Positions 1 through 7,777 of a stretch of DNA of 49,267 nucleotides are shown piece after piece. The notes beneath the pieces were generated by a model. It had not been told where the DNA came from and did no database searches. It saw only the letters and a list, made by a program, of their open reading frames with translations. Within the stretch, counting starts at the first letter, position 1. The number at the start of each line of letters is the position of its first letter. This DNA comes from Bacillota bacterium (GTDB lineage: Bacteria; Sysuimicrobiota; Sysuimicrobiia; Sysuimicrobiales; Segetimicrobiaceae), in the NCBI GenBank assembly GCA_021324295.1, contig JAJPJJ010000104.1, positions 1 to 49,267 on the forward strand, given 5' to 3'. Made by a program: the position numbers and the translations under genes.

Positions 1-1
1 T

Positions 2-109
2 GCGGCGGGGACCTCCGTCACACCGCTCGAGCTGGCGCGCCAGTGGGCGCGCCTCCTCGCGCAGGGGCTCAGCAAAGCCCTTCCGGACGCGAGCTTCCAC
101 ACGTTCTAA
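2..109 (+). CDS. C-terminal end of an unidentified protein (partial)
   Basis: The left edge cuts this gene. The frame is open from base 2 and ends at a TAA at 107-109. The 35 visible residues end in the segment ALPDASFHTF and look like real coding sequence: balanced residues and an amphipathic stretch around ELARQWARLLAQGL. I do not recognise the family from so short a tail. It converges on the DUF192 gene, whose stop codon lies at the same place on the other strand, so the two 3' ends meet without a spacer. Confidence 0.45.
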   Translation, partial: AAGTSVTPLELARQWARLLAQGLSKALPDASFHTF

Positions 110-549
110 CCCGGCCTCTCATCCAGGGGGTGGGCGCCCCGGGACGGTGCCCGGTCGAGGTGATCGCCCGGGGCGATGCCGGCCGCCGTCCCGGCTGGAA
201 GCTCGCACACCTCCGTCACCCCCGGTCCGCCCACGAGCCGGCCCGGGGGCAGGGCGACCAGCACGCGCCGGACCTCCCCGCAGCGACCCAAGAGCACGAC
301 GTCGATCGCGGCCTCCATGCCGATCGTGTGCACCGCCGCGCACGGGCGCAGCCACAGCGCCTCGCCCCGGCCCGGCCGGTGCCCGATCCATCCGCGCAGC
401 CGCGCCCAGAACGTCTGCGCGAGGCGGCAGCGGGATGCGAGCACGCGGCCGGACTCCCGGTGGCGTAGGATGTATACTGGGGGTCGTTGGCCGCGGATCT
501 CGCGAGGGCGCTTCGGAGGCGCGGACCCGCCCGTCGCGGCCGGCGTCAT
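106..549 (-). CDS. DUF192 family protein
   Basis: The 147-residue product matches the DUF192 fold from about residue 28 to 131. Recognisable pieces are a trimming region RLRGWIGHRPGRGEALWL, the core AAVHTIGMEAAIDVVLL, and the ending ELPAGTAAGIAPGDHL, which matches the family pattern ELPAG..a..gi..GD.l. The molecular function of the family is not established. DUF192 genes are often found beside Tad pilus or type II secretion genes, and here the ATG overlaps the tadC stop in an ATGA junction, so it is the last gene of the pilus operon. The first 27 residues are basic and Pro-rich and may not belong to the mature domain. The family call is firm; any role in pilus assembly is inference from position. 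Confidence 0.85.
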   Translation of the reverse strand: MTPAATGGSAPPKRPREIRGQRPPVYILRHRESGRVLASRCRLAQTFWARLRGWIGHRPGRGEALWLRPCAAVHTIGMEAAIDVVLLGRCGEVRRVLVALPPGRLVGGPGVTEVCELPAGTAAGIAPGDHLDRAPSRGAHPLDERPG

Positions 550-1445
550 CTCAGCAGCCCACCGGGCCCCAGCAGCCGCAGCGCCACCGGCCCGAGGCCG
601 ATGATGAAGACCTGAGGGAAGATGAACACGACGAGGGGCAGTACGAGCCGGGTCGAGAGCTGCCGCGCGCTCTCCTCGGCGCGGCGCAGCGCGAGCGACC
701 TCGCGTGCGCAGCCTGTTCCTGGAGGATCTCGGCAAGCGGCGAGCCGAGGCGGAGGCCCTGGAGGAGCGCGGCCGAGGCGACCACGAGATCTTCCGTGGG
801 ATACCGCCTCACCATCTCGGCCAGGCCGTCCTCGGGCGTCCGGCCGAGCGCCAGGTCCGCGAGATACCTCCGGAACGCCTCCCCGGCGATGCCGGATGCG
901 CTCCGCGCGTATTCGGCCACGGCGGCGTGCAGACCGAGCCCGGCGCGCAGGCAGATCGCCAGCACGTCGAGCGCGTCCGGCAGCGCCCGCTGGAACTCGC
1001 GCCGCCGCGCACCGGCGCGGCGGCCCACCCAGACCCCTGGGCCCAGATAGCCGAGCGCACCCGCCAGCGCCGCCCATCCCAGCAACCCTCCGGGCAGGCC
1101 GCCGGAGGCGGCGACCGCCCCGGCCCCTGCGCCGGCGGCCGCGCCTGCGATCCTCAGCACATCGAGCAGAGCCGGATCCCACTCCAACCCCGCCCGCGCC
1201 AGGAGGTCGGCGTCCCGGCGCCGCCGCGCACCGGAGCCGAGCGCCCGCAGGAGGGAGGCGGCGTGGACGAGGGCGCCGGCGAGCGCCGCGGCGGGAGACG
1301 GGCGGGGCGCGGAGGCGGCCGGCCGGCGGGCCACGTGAGCCCACAGCCGTCGATCCGCCCCCGAGGGCGGGCGGTCGCGGCACACGACCGTCCACAGGGC
1401 GGCATCGGCCGCCGCGAGGGCGGCGGTGCCCCACCAACCGCTCAC
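546..1445 (-). CDS. tadC: Tad pilus inner-membrane platform protein TadC
   Basis: A 299-residue protein of the type II secretion F (T2SSF) family. TadB and TadC form the inner-membrane platform on which the TadA ATPase acts to polymerise Flp pilin. An N-terminal hydrophobic segment is followed by a helical cytoplasmic domain (about residues 130-260) with the family pattern LPDALDVLAICLRAGLGL and EEIL-like helices. The C-terminus has the hydrophobic pair LVLPLVVFIFPQVFIIGLGP. The start is a GTG at 1445, chosen because it overlaps the tadB stop (GTGA) and because longer in-frame starts would run back over tadB. It is coupled downstream to the DUF192 gene. TadC rather than GspF is indicated by operon position after tadA and tadB. 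Confidence 0.9.
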   Translation of the reverse strand: MSGWWGTAALAAADAALWTVVCRDRPPSGADRRLWAHVARRPAASAPRPSPAAALAGALVHAASLLRALGSGARRRRDADLLARAGLEWDPALLDVLRIAGAAAGAGAGAVAASGGLPGGLLGWAALAGALGYLGPGVWVGRRAGARRREFQRALPDALDVLAICLRAGLGLHAAVAEYARSASGIAGEAFRRYLADLALGRTPEDGLAEMVRRYPTEDLVVASAALLQGLRLGSPLAEILQEQAAHARSLALRRAEESARQLSTRLVLPLVVFIFPQVFIIGLGPVALRLLGPGGLLR

Positions 1446-2407
1446 TGCTCGACGCTCCGGATCATCCCGTGGATCACGCGCCAGCCCACAATCTCCATCA
1501 TCGCGGCGATCACCAGCAGCGCGCGGCCGGGCCCGGGCGCGAGCATCGGCGAGAGGAACGCCGGGCTCAGCAGGAACATCGCCGCCGCGACGCCGAGCGG
1601 CAGCAGTGTCAGGATCACCGCGGTGCAGCGCGCGTGCGCCGTCAAGGCCCTGACCTCCTGCAGGAACGCCACCTGGCTGCGGACGATGCCCGCCTGCCGG
1701 GCGAGGAGCTCGGCGAGGTTGCCGCCGGTTCGGTCGCTCACGAGGATCGCCGTCGCGACCGCCCCGAGGGGTCGACTGCGGGTCCGGTGGCGCAGCCCCT
1801 CGAGGGCCTGCTGGAGGGAGGCGCCGATCCGGACCTCCTCCACCACGCGCGAGCACTCGCCGCGCAACGGCTCCGCGAGCCGCTGCGCGACCTCCGTGAT
1901 CGCCTCGGCGGCGGAGCGGTGCGCGCGGAGGTGCGCGATCAGCAGGTCCAGGGCCGCAGGGAGCTGAAGGTCGAGGCGCCGAAGCCGCCGGTCACGCATC
2001 GCCGCGAGGCCCCACCGCGCCACGGCGAGCCCGACGGTCGCGGCGAGCACCCCGGCGGCCGGCCCGCGCACGGCAGCGGCTGCCCCACCGATCGCCGCCG
2101 CGCCGACCCCGGCGGCCAGGATCGCCTCCGACACGGTGAGCGGCAGCCCCGCGTCCCGGAGATCCCGCTCAAGCGCTGCAGCCGCGCGGGCCCCGAGGAG
2201 CCGACGGTCGAGCGGACTCGATCCCGAGAGACGGCGCAGGCCGTGACCGGCCGGCCGGCGGAGGCGGGCCGGCGCGGCGCGGCGCGCGACATGCTGCGCA
2301 AGCCGCGAGGCGGCCCGCCCGGGTCCGGCGCGGCGCCGCGCCCGCGCGCTGAGACAGACCTCCGCCCAGACGCACGCGATCAGCGCGGCGAGCAGGACGA
2401 GCGTCAT
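1442..2407 (-). CDS. tadB: Tad pilus inner-membrane platform protein TadB
   Basis: A 321-residue T2SSF-family membrane protein, partner of TadC. It has an N-terminal transmembrane segment (TLVLLAALIACVWAEVCL), a second hydrophobic region near residues 85-115, a helical T2SSF domain in the middle (pattern LPAALDLLIAHLRAHRSAAEAI), and paired C-terminal membrane helices ending MMEIVGWRVIHGMIRSVEQ. A start 24 codons further upstream is possible. The ATG at 2407 is preferred because a purine-rich GGGAGGGG ribosome site lies just upstream of it. About 106 bp separate it from tadA, the largest gap in the operon. Confidence 0.9.
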   Translation of the reverse strand: MTLVLLAALIACVWAEVCLSARARRRAGPGRAASRLAQHVARRAAPARLRRPAGHGLRRLSGSSPLDRRLLGARAAAALERDLRDAGLPLTVSEAILAAGVGAAAIGGAAAAVRGPAAGVLAATVGLAVARWGLAAMRDRRLRRLDLQLPAALDLLIAHLRAHRSAAEAITEVAQRLAEPLRGECSRVVEEVRIGASLQQALEGLRHRTRSRPLGAVATAILVSDRTGGNLAELLARQAGIVRSQVAFLQEVRALTAHARCTAVILTLLPLGVAAAMFLLSPAFLSPMLAPGPGRALLVIAAMMEIVGWRVIHGMIRSVEQ

Positions 2408-2513
2408 CGTCCCCTCCCGGCCTGCGAATGCGCTGCCGGGCGTCCGCCGCGTCGCATTCGCGTCCCCGCACCGGCCCATCCCGCGCGACCCGGATGCCGG
2501 CGCCGGGCGCGGC

Positions 2514-3773
2514 TCATCGCGCCGCGCCCGGCGCCGGGAGGACCGGCGGCTCGAGGCCGAGGCGCCGCAGCCTCTCCCAGAGGCGAGGCGGCACCCCGGT
2601 CCAGTGGAACGCGTCGTCTCGCCGGCTGAAGCGGAAGAGCGTCTGTGTCCGGACGCCCTCCCGGTCGGCGCCCACGACCTCGACGACCTCGGCCGCTACG
2701 CGGCGCCCGCCGGGCAGCCGCTCCAGGTGCACGATCGCCTCGAGCCCCGCGCCGATGAGCCGGCGCACCACATCGCCCGGCAGCCCGGAATCCCACCGCG
2801 CGAGCACCTCCAGCCGATCGAGCGCCTGCCCCGGGCTGCTCGCGTGCAGCGTGCTCATGCTGCCGTCGTGGCCGCTGCTCATGGCCTGGAGCATGTCGAG
2901 AGCCTCGCCGCCGCGCACCTCTCCCACGATGATGCGGTCGGGGTTCTGCCGCAGGGCGTGGCGCAGCAGATGCGTCTGCGTGATCTCCCCCTTCCCCTCG
3001 ATGTTGGCCGGGCGCGTCTCCCAGCGGATCCAGTTGGCGACCGGCAGGTGCAGCTCCGCGGCTTCCTCGATCGTCAGCACGCGCTCGTCCGCCGGGATGG
3101 ACGCCGCGCACGCGTTCATCAGGCTCGTCTTGCCGGCCCCGGTCCCGCCGGTAAACAGGAGGTTCGCGCGATGCCGCACCGCGAGCGTCAGGTAGCCGGC
3201 GATCTCGGGGCTGAGCGTCCCGTGCGCCATCAGCGCCTCCATCGTCATCGGGGACGCGGGGAACAGCCGGATCGCCAGGCACGGCCCGTCCACGGCGACC
3301 GGAGGCAGCGCGGCGTGCGCGCGAAAGCCCTGCGGCATCCGGGCATCCACCATCGGAGTCGAGGCGTCGATCCGGCGCCCGGCCTGCTCCGCGATCCGGC
3401 CGATGATGTACCGGAGGTGGGCCTCGTCCCGGAACCGCACGGCGGCCTCCATCTTGATGCCGCGGCGCTGCACGTACACGCGATCGTAGCGGTTGACCAT
3501 GATGTCCGTGATCGTCGGATCGCGCAGCAGGGTCTCGAGCGGTCCGAAGCCCACGATGTCGTCACAGAGGTCCCGGACGATCCGCTGCGTCTCCGCCTGC
3601 GACAGGTGCGGGTAGTCGCGCAGGTATCCGGCGAGCGTCTCCTCGAGGTAGGCGCGGAGGGCCCCGCGGTCCTGGCCGGCCAGCGCGTGCTTCTCGACAT
3701 CCTGGAGCAGGCGCTCGTGGAGCGCGGAGCGGATCTCGGACGGCAGCAGGTGCCGCGCGGACGGCGCCGCCAT
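2514..3773 (-). CDS. tadA: Tad pilus assembly ATPase TadA/CpaF
   Basis: A 419-residue secretion NTPase of the TadA/CpaF (type II/IV secretion VirB11-like) family. It hydrolyses ATP as a hexamer at the inner membrane to drive Flp pilus assembly. The N-terminal domain (about 1-195) includes the family stretch IVGFGPLETLLRDPTITDIM and the Arg-rich region around residues 145-170. The ATPase core has a Walker A GGTGAGKTS at 209-217, an Asp-box/Walker B region RIIVGEVRGGE at 280-290 and the His-box MSTLHA at 306-311. All catalytic motifs are intact and the length is usual for CpaF. It starts 7 bases after the tadZ stop. Confidence 0.96.
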   Translation of the reverse strand: MAAPSARHLLPSEIRSALHERLLQDVEKHALAGQDRGALRAYLEETLAGYLRDYPHLSQAETQRIVRDLCDDIVGFGPLETLLRDPTITDIMVNRYDRVYVQRRGIKMEAAVRFRDEAHLRYIIGRIAEQAGRRIDASTPMVDARMPQGFRAHAALPPVAVDGPCLAIRLFPASPMTMEALMAHGTLSPEIAGYLTLAVRHRANLLFTGGTGAGKTSLMNACAASIPADERVLTIEEAAELHLPVANWIRWETRPANIEGKGEITQTHLLRHALRQNPDRIIVGEVRGGEALDMLQAMSSGHDGSMSTLHASSPGQALDRLEVLARWDSGLPGDVVRRLIGAGLEAIVHLERLPGGRRVAAEVVEVVGADREGVRTQTLFRFSRRDDAFHWTGVPPRLWERLRRLGLEPPVLPAPGAAR

Positions 3774-3780
3774 GGGTCAC

Positions 3781-4935
3781 TCACGCCGCCGGGTGTCCGA
3801 GCATCGTCCGGACGTCGTCCCTGCGGCGGGATGCCACCTCCTCGGCCAGGCGCGCGATCGCGTGGGGCCACGCCCCGGCATCCGCCCCCGCGAGCAGCTC
3901 GCCGCGGTCCAGGCAGCGCCGGAGCGCGGGGATGTGCGGCAGGACCGCGGCGAACGGCTGGCCGAGCGCGGCGGCGGCCTGCTCGGCCGTGTACGACTCA
4001 TCGCCATCGCAGCGATTCAGCAGCGGCAGCAGCCGGGTGCTGCTCCCCGGATCCGCCGCGAGGAGATCGACCAGGTGGCGGAGGTTGCGCAGCGCGAGCA
4101 GGTCGAGCGTCGCCACCGCGACGACGGCCGCAGCCCTGCGCAGCAACACACGTTGCGGCGGGAGCACCGGCCGCCCGACGTCGATGATGACGAACGGGTA
4201 CATCGCGAGCAGCGTATCGAGGGCGAGCGGCACCGCGTCCTCCGCCTCCTGCAGCTCGGCAGGCGCGCTCCACAGCGGGAACACGGTGAACCCGGCCGGA
4301 TGCATCACGGCGGCACGGCGCAGCACCGGGGGCTCGATCGGCAGGCGCTGGCGCAGCAAGCCGGCGATGCTCGCGCCCGGATCGAGATCGCCGGCCGTCG
4401 CCACCGTCCCGAACGGCGGCGCGTCGCCGTCGAGGACCGCCACGTCGCCGTGCGAGGCGAGCGCCGCGGCCAGGTGCACCGCGATCGCGGTGCATCCCAC
4501 CCCGCCCTTCCCCGCGGCGACGGCGATCGCGCTGCCGCGCACCGGCCCCGCGCCGCCCGCGCGCTCGGCGAGCACCTCGTGCACGGCGTCCCGGCAGGCC
4601 GCCGGATCGATCGGCAGCGGTAGCACGTCCCGCACCCCGATCCGGATCAGGGCGCGGGCCTCCTCGAACGACAGCCCTTGGGCGAGCACGAGGATCCTGG
4701 TCGCCGGGTACGCCGCCGCGATCCGGCCGAGGGCGGCACGGGTGGGGCGATCGGATGGGGCGTCCACGATCAGGCACGTCACCGCCGACAGCGCCAGCAG
4801 GTCGATCGCCTGCGCGAGGCTGTGCACGCCGTCGACGTGCCCGGTGGACGCGAGGGCCTCGGCGAGGCGCTCGCGGCCGGCGGCATCGTGGTGGCACACG
4901 ATGATGTGGGGCGCCTGGCCGTCGGAGCGTGTCAT
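3781..4935 (-). CDS. tadZ: Pilus assembly protein TadZ/CpaE (receiver-like plus MinD/ParA ATPase domain)
   Basis: A 384-residue protein with an N-terminal receiver-like domain (about 8-125) and a MinD/ParA-type ATPase domain from about 135. TadZ/CpaE proteins place the Tad machine at the pole. The P-loop reads GKGGVGCT, so the lysine normally found in the second half of a deviant Walker A (GKGGVGKT) is a Cys. Atypical Walker A motifs are known in TadZ proteins, so this is not a sign of decay. The receiver-like domain keeps an acidic centre (LIVDAPSD) but is not clearly phosphorylatable. The ATG at 4935 overlaps the tadG stop by one base; a GTG one codon earlier is an alternative. Confidence 0.88.
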   Translation of the reverse strand: MTRSDGQAPHIIVCHHDAAGRERLAEALASTGHVDGVHSLAQAIDLLALSAVTCLIVDAPSDRPTRAALGRIAAAYPATRILVLAQGLSFEEARALIRIGVRDVLPLPIDPAACRDAVHEVLAERAGGAGPVRGSAIAVAAGKGGVGCTAIAVHLAAALASHGDVAVLDGDAPPFGTVATAGDLDPGASIAGLLRQRLPIEPPVLRRAAVMHPAGFTVFPLWSAPAELQEAEDAVPLALDTLLAMYPFVIIDVGRPVLPPQRVLLRRAAAVVAVATLDLLALRNLRHLVDLLAADPGSSTRLLPLLNRCDGDESYTAEQAAAALGQPFAAVLPHIPALRRCLDRGELLAGADAGAWPHAIARLAEEVASRRRDDVRTMLGHPAA

Positions 4936-5825
4936 CACCAGTCTCCGTCGTCGAGGACCGGTCCTTCGTCGGGCGGCGCGTCGCCGCCGGGGCCCGACTG
5001 CATCGCGCCGAAGCCCATCGCCGAGGTCAGGTCGCCCTGGAACGGCCCGGGAGCGCCCGGCGTGATCCCCATGCGCTCCAGGGCGTCCCGGGCCGCCTGC
5101 GGGTCGCCCGCGGCGATCGCATCGCAGTTACACGGCCCCATCGCATCGGCCTGACCGGGCGCCTGCACGTCGGTCTGGGCCTGCGGCCCCGCGGAGCCGG
5201 AAGGCTGCGTCGCGCCTGCCCCGGCCCTCCGGTCTCCCCGGTCGCCTCCCTCGACCGCCGGCACGCCCTGGGGCGGCATGCCGGCCGCACCACCCCCGGC
5301 GCCGCCCGCGCCGCCCACGGACGGGCCCGCCGGGATGTCCCACAGCGGCGCTTCCGCCTGTGCCCGCGGGACCCAGAACGGGATGCCGAAGAGCCCGAGG
5401 AAGAACGTCGGCACGCGGGCCCGCGCTGCGACCAAAAGACGCCCGGCTCCGAGCGTCACCGAGGGGCTGGAGATCGCCTCGATCCCCTGGGCCGCGAGAT
5501 CCCGCCGGACCACCTGCATCGCCTCCACCGCCGCGCCGCTCGCGATCGCGGCAGGGCTCGCCCCCGGCCCGTCGTCGATCTGGACGCCCCAGCGCCGGGC
5601 CGAGAGCGCGCCGTCGTCGACCGCGTGCTGCAGCATCGCGCGGACCACGTAGCCGTTGCGGACATCCACGGCGAGCCCGGCACATCCCAGCAGGGCACCC
5701 ATCAGCAGCGCCACCAGCAGCAGGATGCTCCCCCGCTCGCCGGCGGCGATCCCGGGCAGGCTGGTCCTCTGTGGGATCGCACCGACCTTCCAGATCTCGT
5801 GGAGATGCTCCCGCCTCACGCTCAT
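4935..5825 (-). CDS. TadG-like pilus-associated membrane protein
   Basis: A 296-residue protein with one N-terminal transmembrane segment (about residues 32-55) preceded by GIAAGERGS, matching the TadG N-terminal (putative Flp pilus-assembly) domain. That domain is followed by AVDVRNGYVVRAMLQHAVDDGAL, split here by family pattern into the anchor and the first extracytoplasmic helix. The rest is extracytoplasmic, with a Gly/Ala/Pro-rich low-complexity middle (about 165-235) and an acidic C-terminus ending in VLDDGDW. TadG-like proteins are thought to be minor or accessory pilus components. There is no von Willebrand domain, and the C-terminal half has no recognised fold. The ATG overlaps the cpaB stop (ATGA). 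Confidence 0.75.
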   Translation of the reverse strand: MSVRREHLHEIWKVGAIPQRTSLPGIAAGERGSILLLVALLMGALLGCAGLAVDVRNGYVVRAMLQHAVDDGALSARRWGVQIDDGPGASPAAIASGAAVEAMQVVRRDLAAQGIEAISSPSVTLGAGRLLVAARARVPTFFLGLFGIPFWVPRAQAEAPLWDIPAGPSVGGAGGAGGGAAGMPPQGVPAVEGGDRGDRRAGAGATQPSGSAGPQAQTDVQAPGQADAMGPCNCDAIAAGDPQAARDALERMGITPGAPGPFQGDLTSAMGFGAMQSGPGGDAPPDEGPVLDDGDW

Positions 5826-6868
5826 CGCACCCCCCGGTTCGGCTCGGCTGGCTCATCACCGGGCGCCGGCGTCCCGCTGAGCCGCGGCACTTCCTGGACG
5901 GATCGCTCTGCGCCCGCGATGACCTCGACGGCCCAGGCAGGCCTCCGAGCCGGGCGCGGGACGAGCGCCGCGGACCCGGAGCGAGACGGCGGAGCGGCTC
6001 GGGCGCCACCTCCGCGGTCCGCCGCGGGCGGGCGGAGCACCGGCGGCCATGCCGGCGGCGCCACCGCGGGGACGGGCGGCGCGACGGGCGGCAGGCCGAG
6101 GTATCGCCGGACAGTGAGGCTACCGGACGGCGCAGGGTGGACGGCCTCCCGAGCAAGCGGGTGAACGGCGACGAGGATCCGGCCGAACGCCTGCGCGAGC
6201 GCCACCTCTCGCTCGCGGTCTTGCGGCACGGCCACCTCGAGCTCTACGAGCGAGCCCCGCCCGTCAAAGTCTCCAGCCCCGGCTACGCCTGGGCGTGCGG
6301 CCGCCGCGCCGTGCGCCGGGGAGGCCCGCAACACGACCCCGGTCGCCAGCAGCGCGGATGCGGCGCGTTCCTGCCCGAGATCGAACGCCCCGAGCAAGTC
6401 GACGCGGCTGAGCGGCGCGAGCTCGCCGCCGAACATCGAGGAGGACGGGACCACGAGGTTGAGTGCGCGCATGCCGCGCGGGACCCGCGCCGCGACCCCG
6501 TAGTACCGGAGAACCGGAACCGTGTTCTCGGCCGTCACCGCCTCGCCGGCCGCGATCGGGTGTGCGGCGACCCGGCCGGATGCGGCGTCGATGCGCGTGA
6601 ACGACCCCGGTACCGGCGGCGTCGCCTCCGGGGTCGCGAGCGCGAGATCCCGGGGCCGCACCGGCTCACCCGTGTGCAGCGTGCGCCGCGCGACGACGAC
6701 CGGGACGAGGGACGCGCGAGGGGCGCTCCGGCGCACCTGCACGAGCGCGGAGGCGGCGGTCAGGCACGCCAGCGCGATCGCGAGGCCCCGCATCCACCTG
6801 CGGCGCCCGGCGAACGGCGCGCGGGACCCGGGCCCGAGGCGGCCGATCCTCGGATCAGCGCGCTCCAT
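5822..6868 (-). CDS. cpaB: Flp pilus assembly protein CpaB/RcpC (SAF domain)
   Basis: A 348-residue protein with a single N-terminal membrane anchor (about residues 26-44, LAIALACLTAASALVQV) and an SAF domain (about 54-115). The SAF part contains VPVVVARRTLHTGEPVRPRDL and the later GRVAAHPIAAGEAVTAENTV, the pattern of CpaB/RcpC proteins. A second conserved block follows at about 120-215 (MRALNLVVPSSSMFGGEL). RcpC proteins work with the RcpA secretin at the outer part of the Tad apparatus. The last third is Pro/Ala/Arg-rich and probably disordered. The ATG at 6868 gives a 14-base overlap with the tadE-like gene; an upstream start would add 25 Arg-rich residues with no similarity. Confidence 0.86.
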   Translation of the reverse strand: MERADPRIGRLGPGSRAPFAGRRRWMRGLAIALACLTAASALVQVRRSAPRASLVPVVVARRTLHTGEPVRPRDLALATPEATPPVPGSFTRIDAASGRVAAHPIAAGEAVTAENTVPVLRYYGVAARVPRGMRALNLVVPSSSMFGGELAPLSRVDLLGAFDLGQERAASALLATGVVLRASPAHGAAAARPGVAGAGDFDGRGSLVELEVAVPQDREREVALAQAFGRILVAVHPLAREAVHPAPSGSLTVRRYLGLPPVAPPVPAVAPPAWPPVLRPPAADRGGGARAAPPSRSGSAALVPRPARRPAWAVEVIAGAERSVQEVPRLSGTPAPGDEPAEPNRGVR

Positions 6869-7586
6869 CGCCGATCGCGTCCGCGCCGATCGGGCCCGGC
6901 GGCCAGGCCCCGGTGGTACGGAGCGCCGCCTGCCACTGCCCATAGTAGTAGCTGGAGGCGGACACGAGCCGGGCGATCTCCGCCTGCTGCGCCGCGAGCT
7001 GCGCCGCCTCCTGGTTGTACGCGGAGGTCAGGGAGGCGATCTGCGCCTGTTGGGACGCGATCTCCGCCTGCTGCGCCCGTACCTGGTCGGCCTGACCCCA
7101 CCAGGGAGGCGGGAGCTCTTCGACCGCGCTCGCGGCCTGCCCGGTCAGCCAGCGGCCCCCGAGGAGCGGCGCGAGCCAGGGGGTCAGCGCCGCCACCGGG
7201 TACCGGATCGAGACGGCGAGGGTCCGCATCCGGCCTGTGCAGGCCGGCTCCAGATACTCGATCGCGATGGACAGCCGGGCGGCATCCAGGCTCGGGGCCG
7301 CCGCGCGCGCCGCGGTCTGAGCCGACTCGGCGTACGCGGCCGGCGGGGCGCCCGCGCAGTGGCCCGCACCGGTGTCCTCAATCGCGACGGCACGCTGCGC
7401 GGCCTCGGCCGCGGCGGCCACCAGCCCGGCCTGGTGAAACGCCCACGCCCCGTCGATGATCGCGCTCGCGACCGCCAGGAGGACCGGCAGCGCGAGGGCC
7501 AGCTCGACGAGGCCCTGCCCGGCCTCGCTCCCCGAGAACGGGGCCCACGCGGGCCCCCGGGATCCCAGTTCCGCACGCGCGGGCAT
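6855..7586 (-). CDS. TadE-like pseudopilin with C-terminal coiled coil
   Basis: A 243-residue protein with a type IV prepilin-like start. The run EAGQGLVELALALPVLL has a Gly before the likely cleavage point and a Glu at +5, followed by a hydrophobic helix, as in TadE/TadF pseudopilins processed by TadV. After the TadE domain (about 20-150) there is an unusual C-terminal part (about 165-220). It is rich in QAEIA/QQAQIA repeats with heptad spacing, so a coiled coil of roughly 45 residues is likely. Two Cys residues lie in the extracytoplasmic part. It stands between the Flp prepilin and cpaB genes. Confidence 0.82.
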   Translation of the reverse strand: MPARAELGSRGPAWAPFSGSEAGQGLVELALALPVLLAVASAIIDGAWAFHQAGLVAAAAEAAQRAVAIEDTGAGHCAGAPPAAYAESAQTAARAAAPSLDAARLSIAIEYLEPACTGRMRTLAVSIRYPVAALTPWLAPLLGGRWLTGQAASAVEELPPPWWGQADQVRAQQAEIASQQAQIASLTSAYNQEAAQLAAQQAEIARLVSASSYYYGQWQAALRTTGAWPPGPIGADAIGDGAR

Positions 7587-7600
7587 CGGCGGCCGGGCGA

Positions 7601-7777
7601 TCAGTACTGGCCGAGCGTCGTCGAGATCTGCGTGAAGATGCGGTTCAGGTTACCCGACAACGCGGACAGCACTGCCACCGCGCCGACGATGATGATACCG
7701 CCGATGATCGCGTACTCGAGCATCCCCTGTCCGCGCGTGTCACCTCGCAGTGCCTGCAGCCAATCGAGCAGCCTCAT
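7601..7777 (-). CDS. flp: Flp-type prepilin, major Tad pilus subunit
   Basis: A 58-residue gene, short enough to be missed by ordinary ORF cut-offs. The product has a basic leader (MRLLDWLQALRGDTRG), the Flp prepilin peptidase motif G-QGMLEY (cleavage after Gly16 places Glu at +5 and Tyr at +6) and a hydrophobic helix AIIGGIIIVGAVAVLSAL. A short polar tail ends in GQY. This is the classic Flp pilin layout, and the predicted mature subunit is 42 residues. The ATG overlaps the secretin stop (ATGA), and a GGAGG ribosome site sits upstream inside the end of that gene. A high-output pilin would usually need more mRNA than its neighbours; I see no separate promoter. Confidence 0.95.
   Translation of the reverse strand: MRLLDWLQALRGDTRGQGMLEYAIIGGIIIVGAVAVLSALSGNLNRIFTQISTTLGQY

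Noticed and set aside
896-2629. A 577-codon plus-strand frame across tadC and tadB
   Set aside because: It is an antisense shadow of two overlapping T2SSF-family genes with membrane helices; its own product is Arg/Pro-rich and has no start context.
4369-4515. TadZ called inactive because its P-loop has Cys for Lys
   Set aside because: TadZ/CpaE proteins commonly have atypical Walker A motifs, so this alone does not show loss of function.
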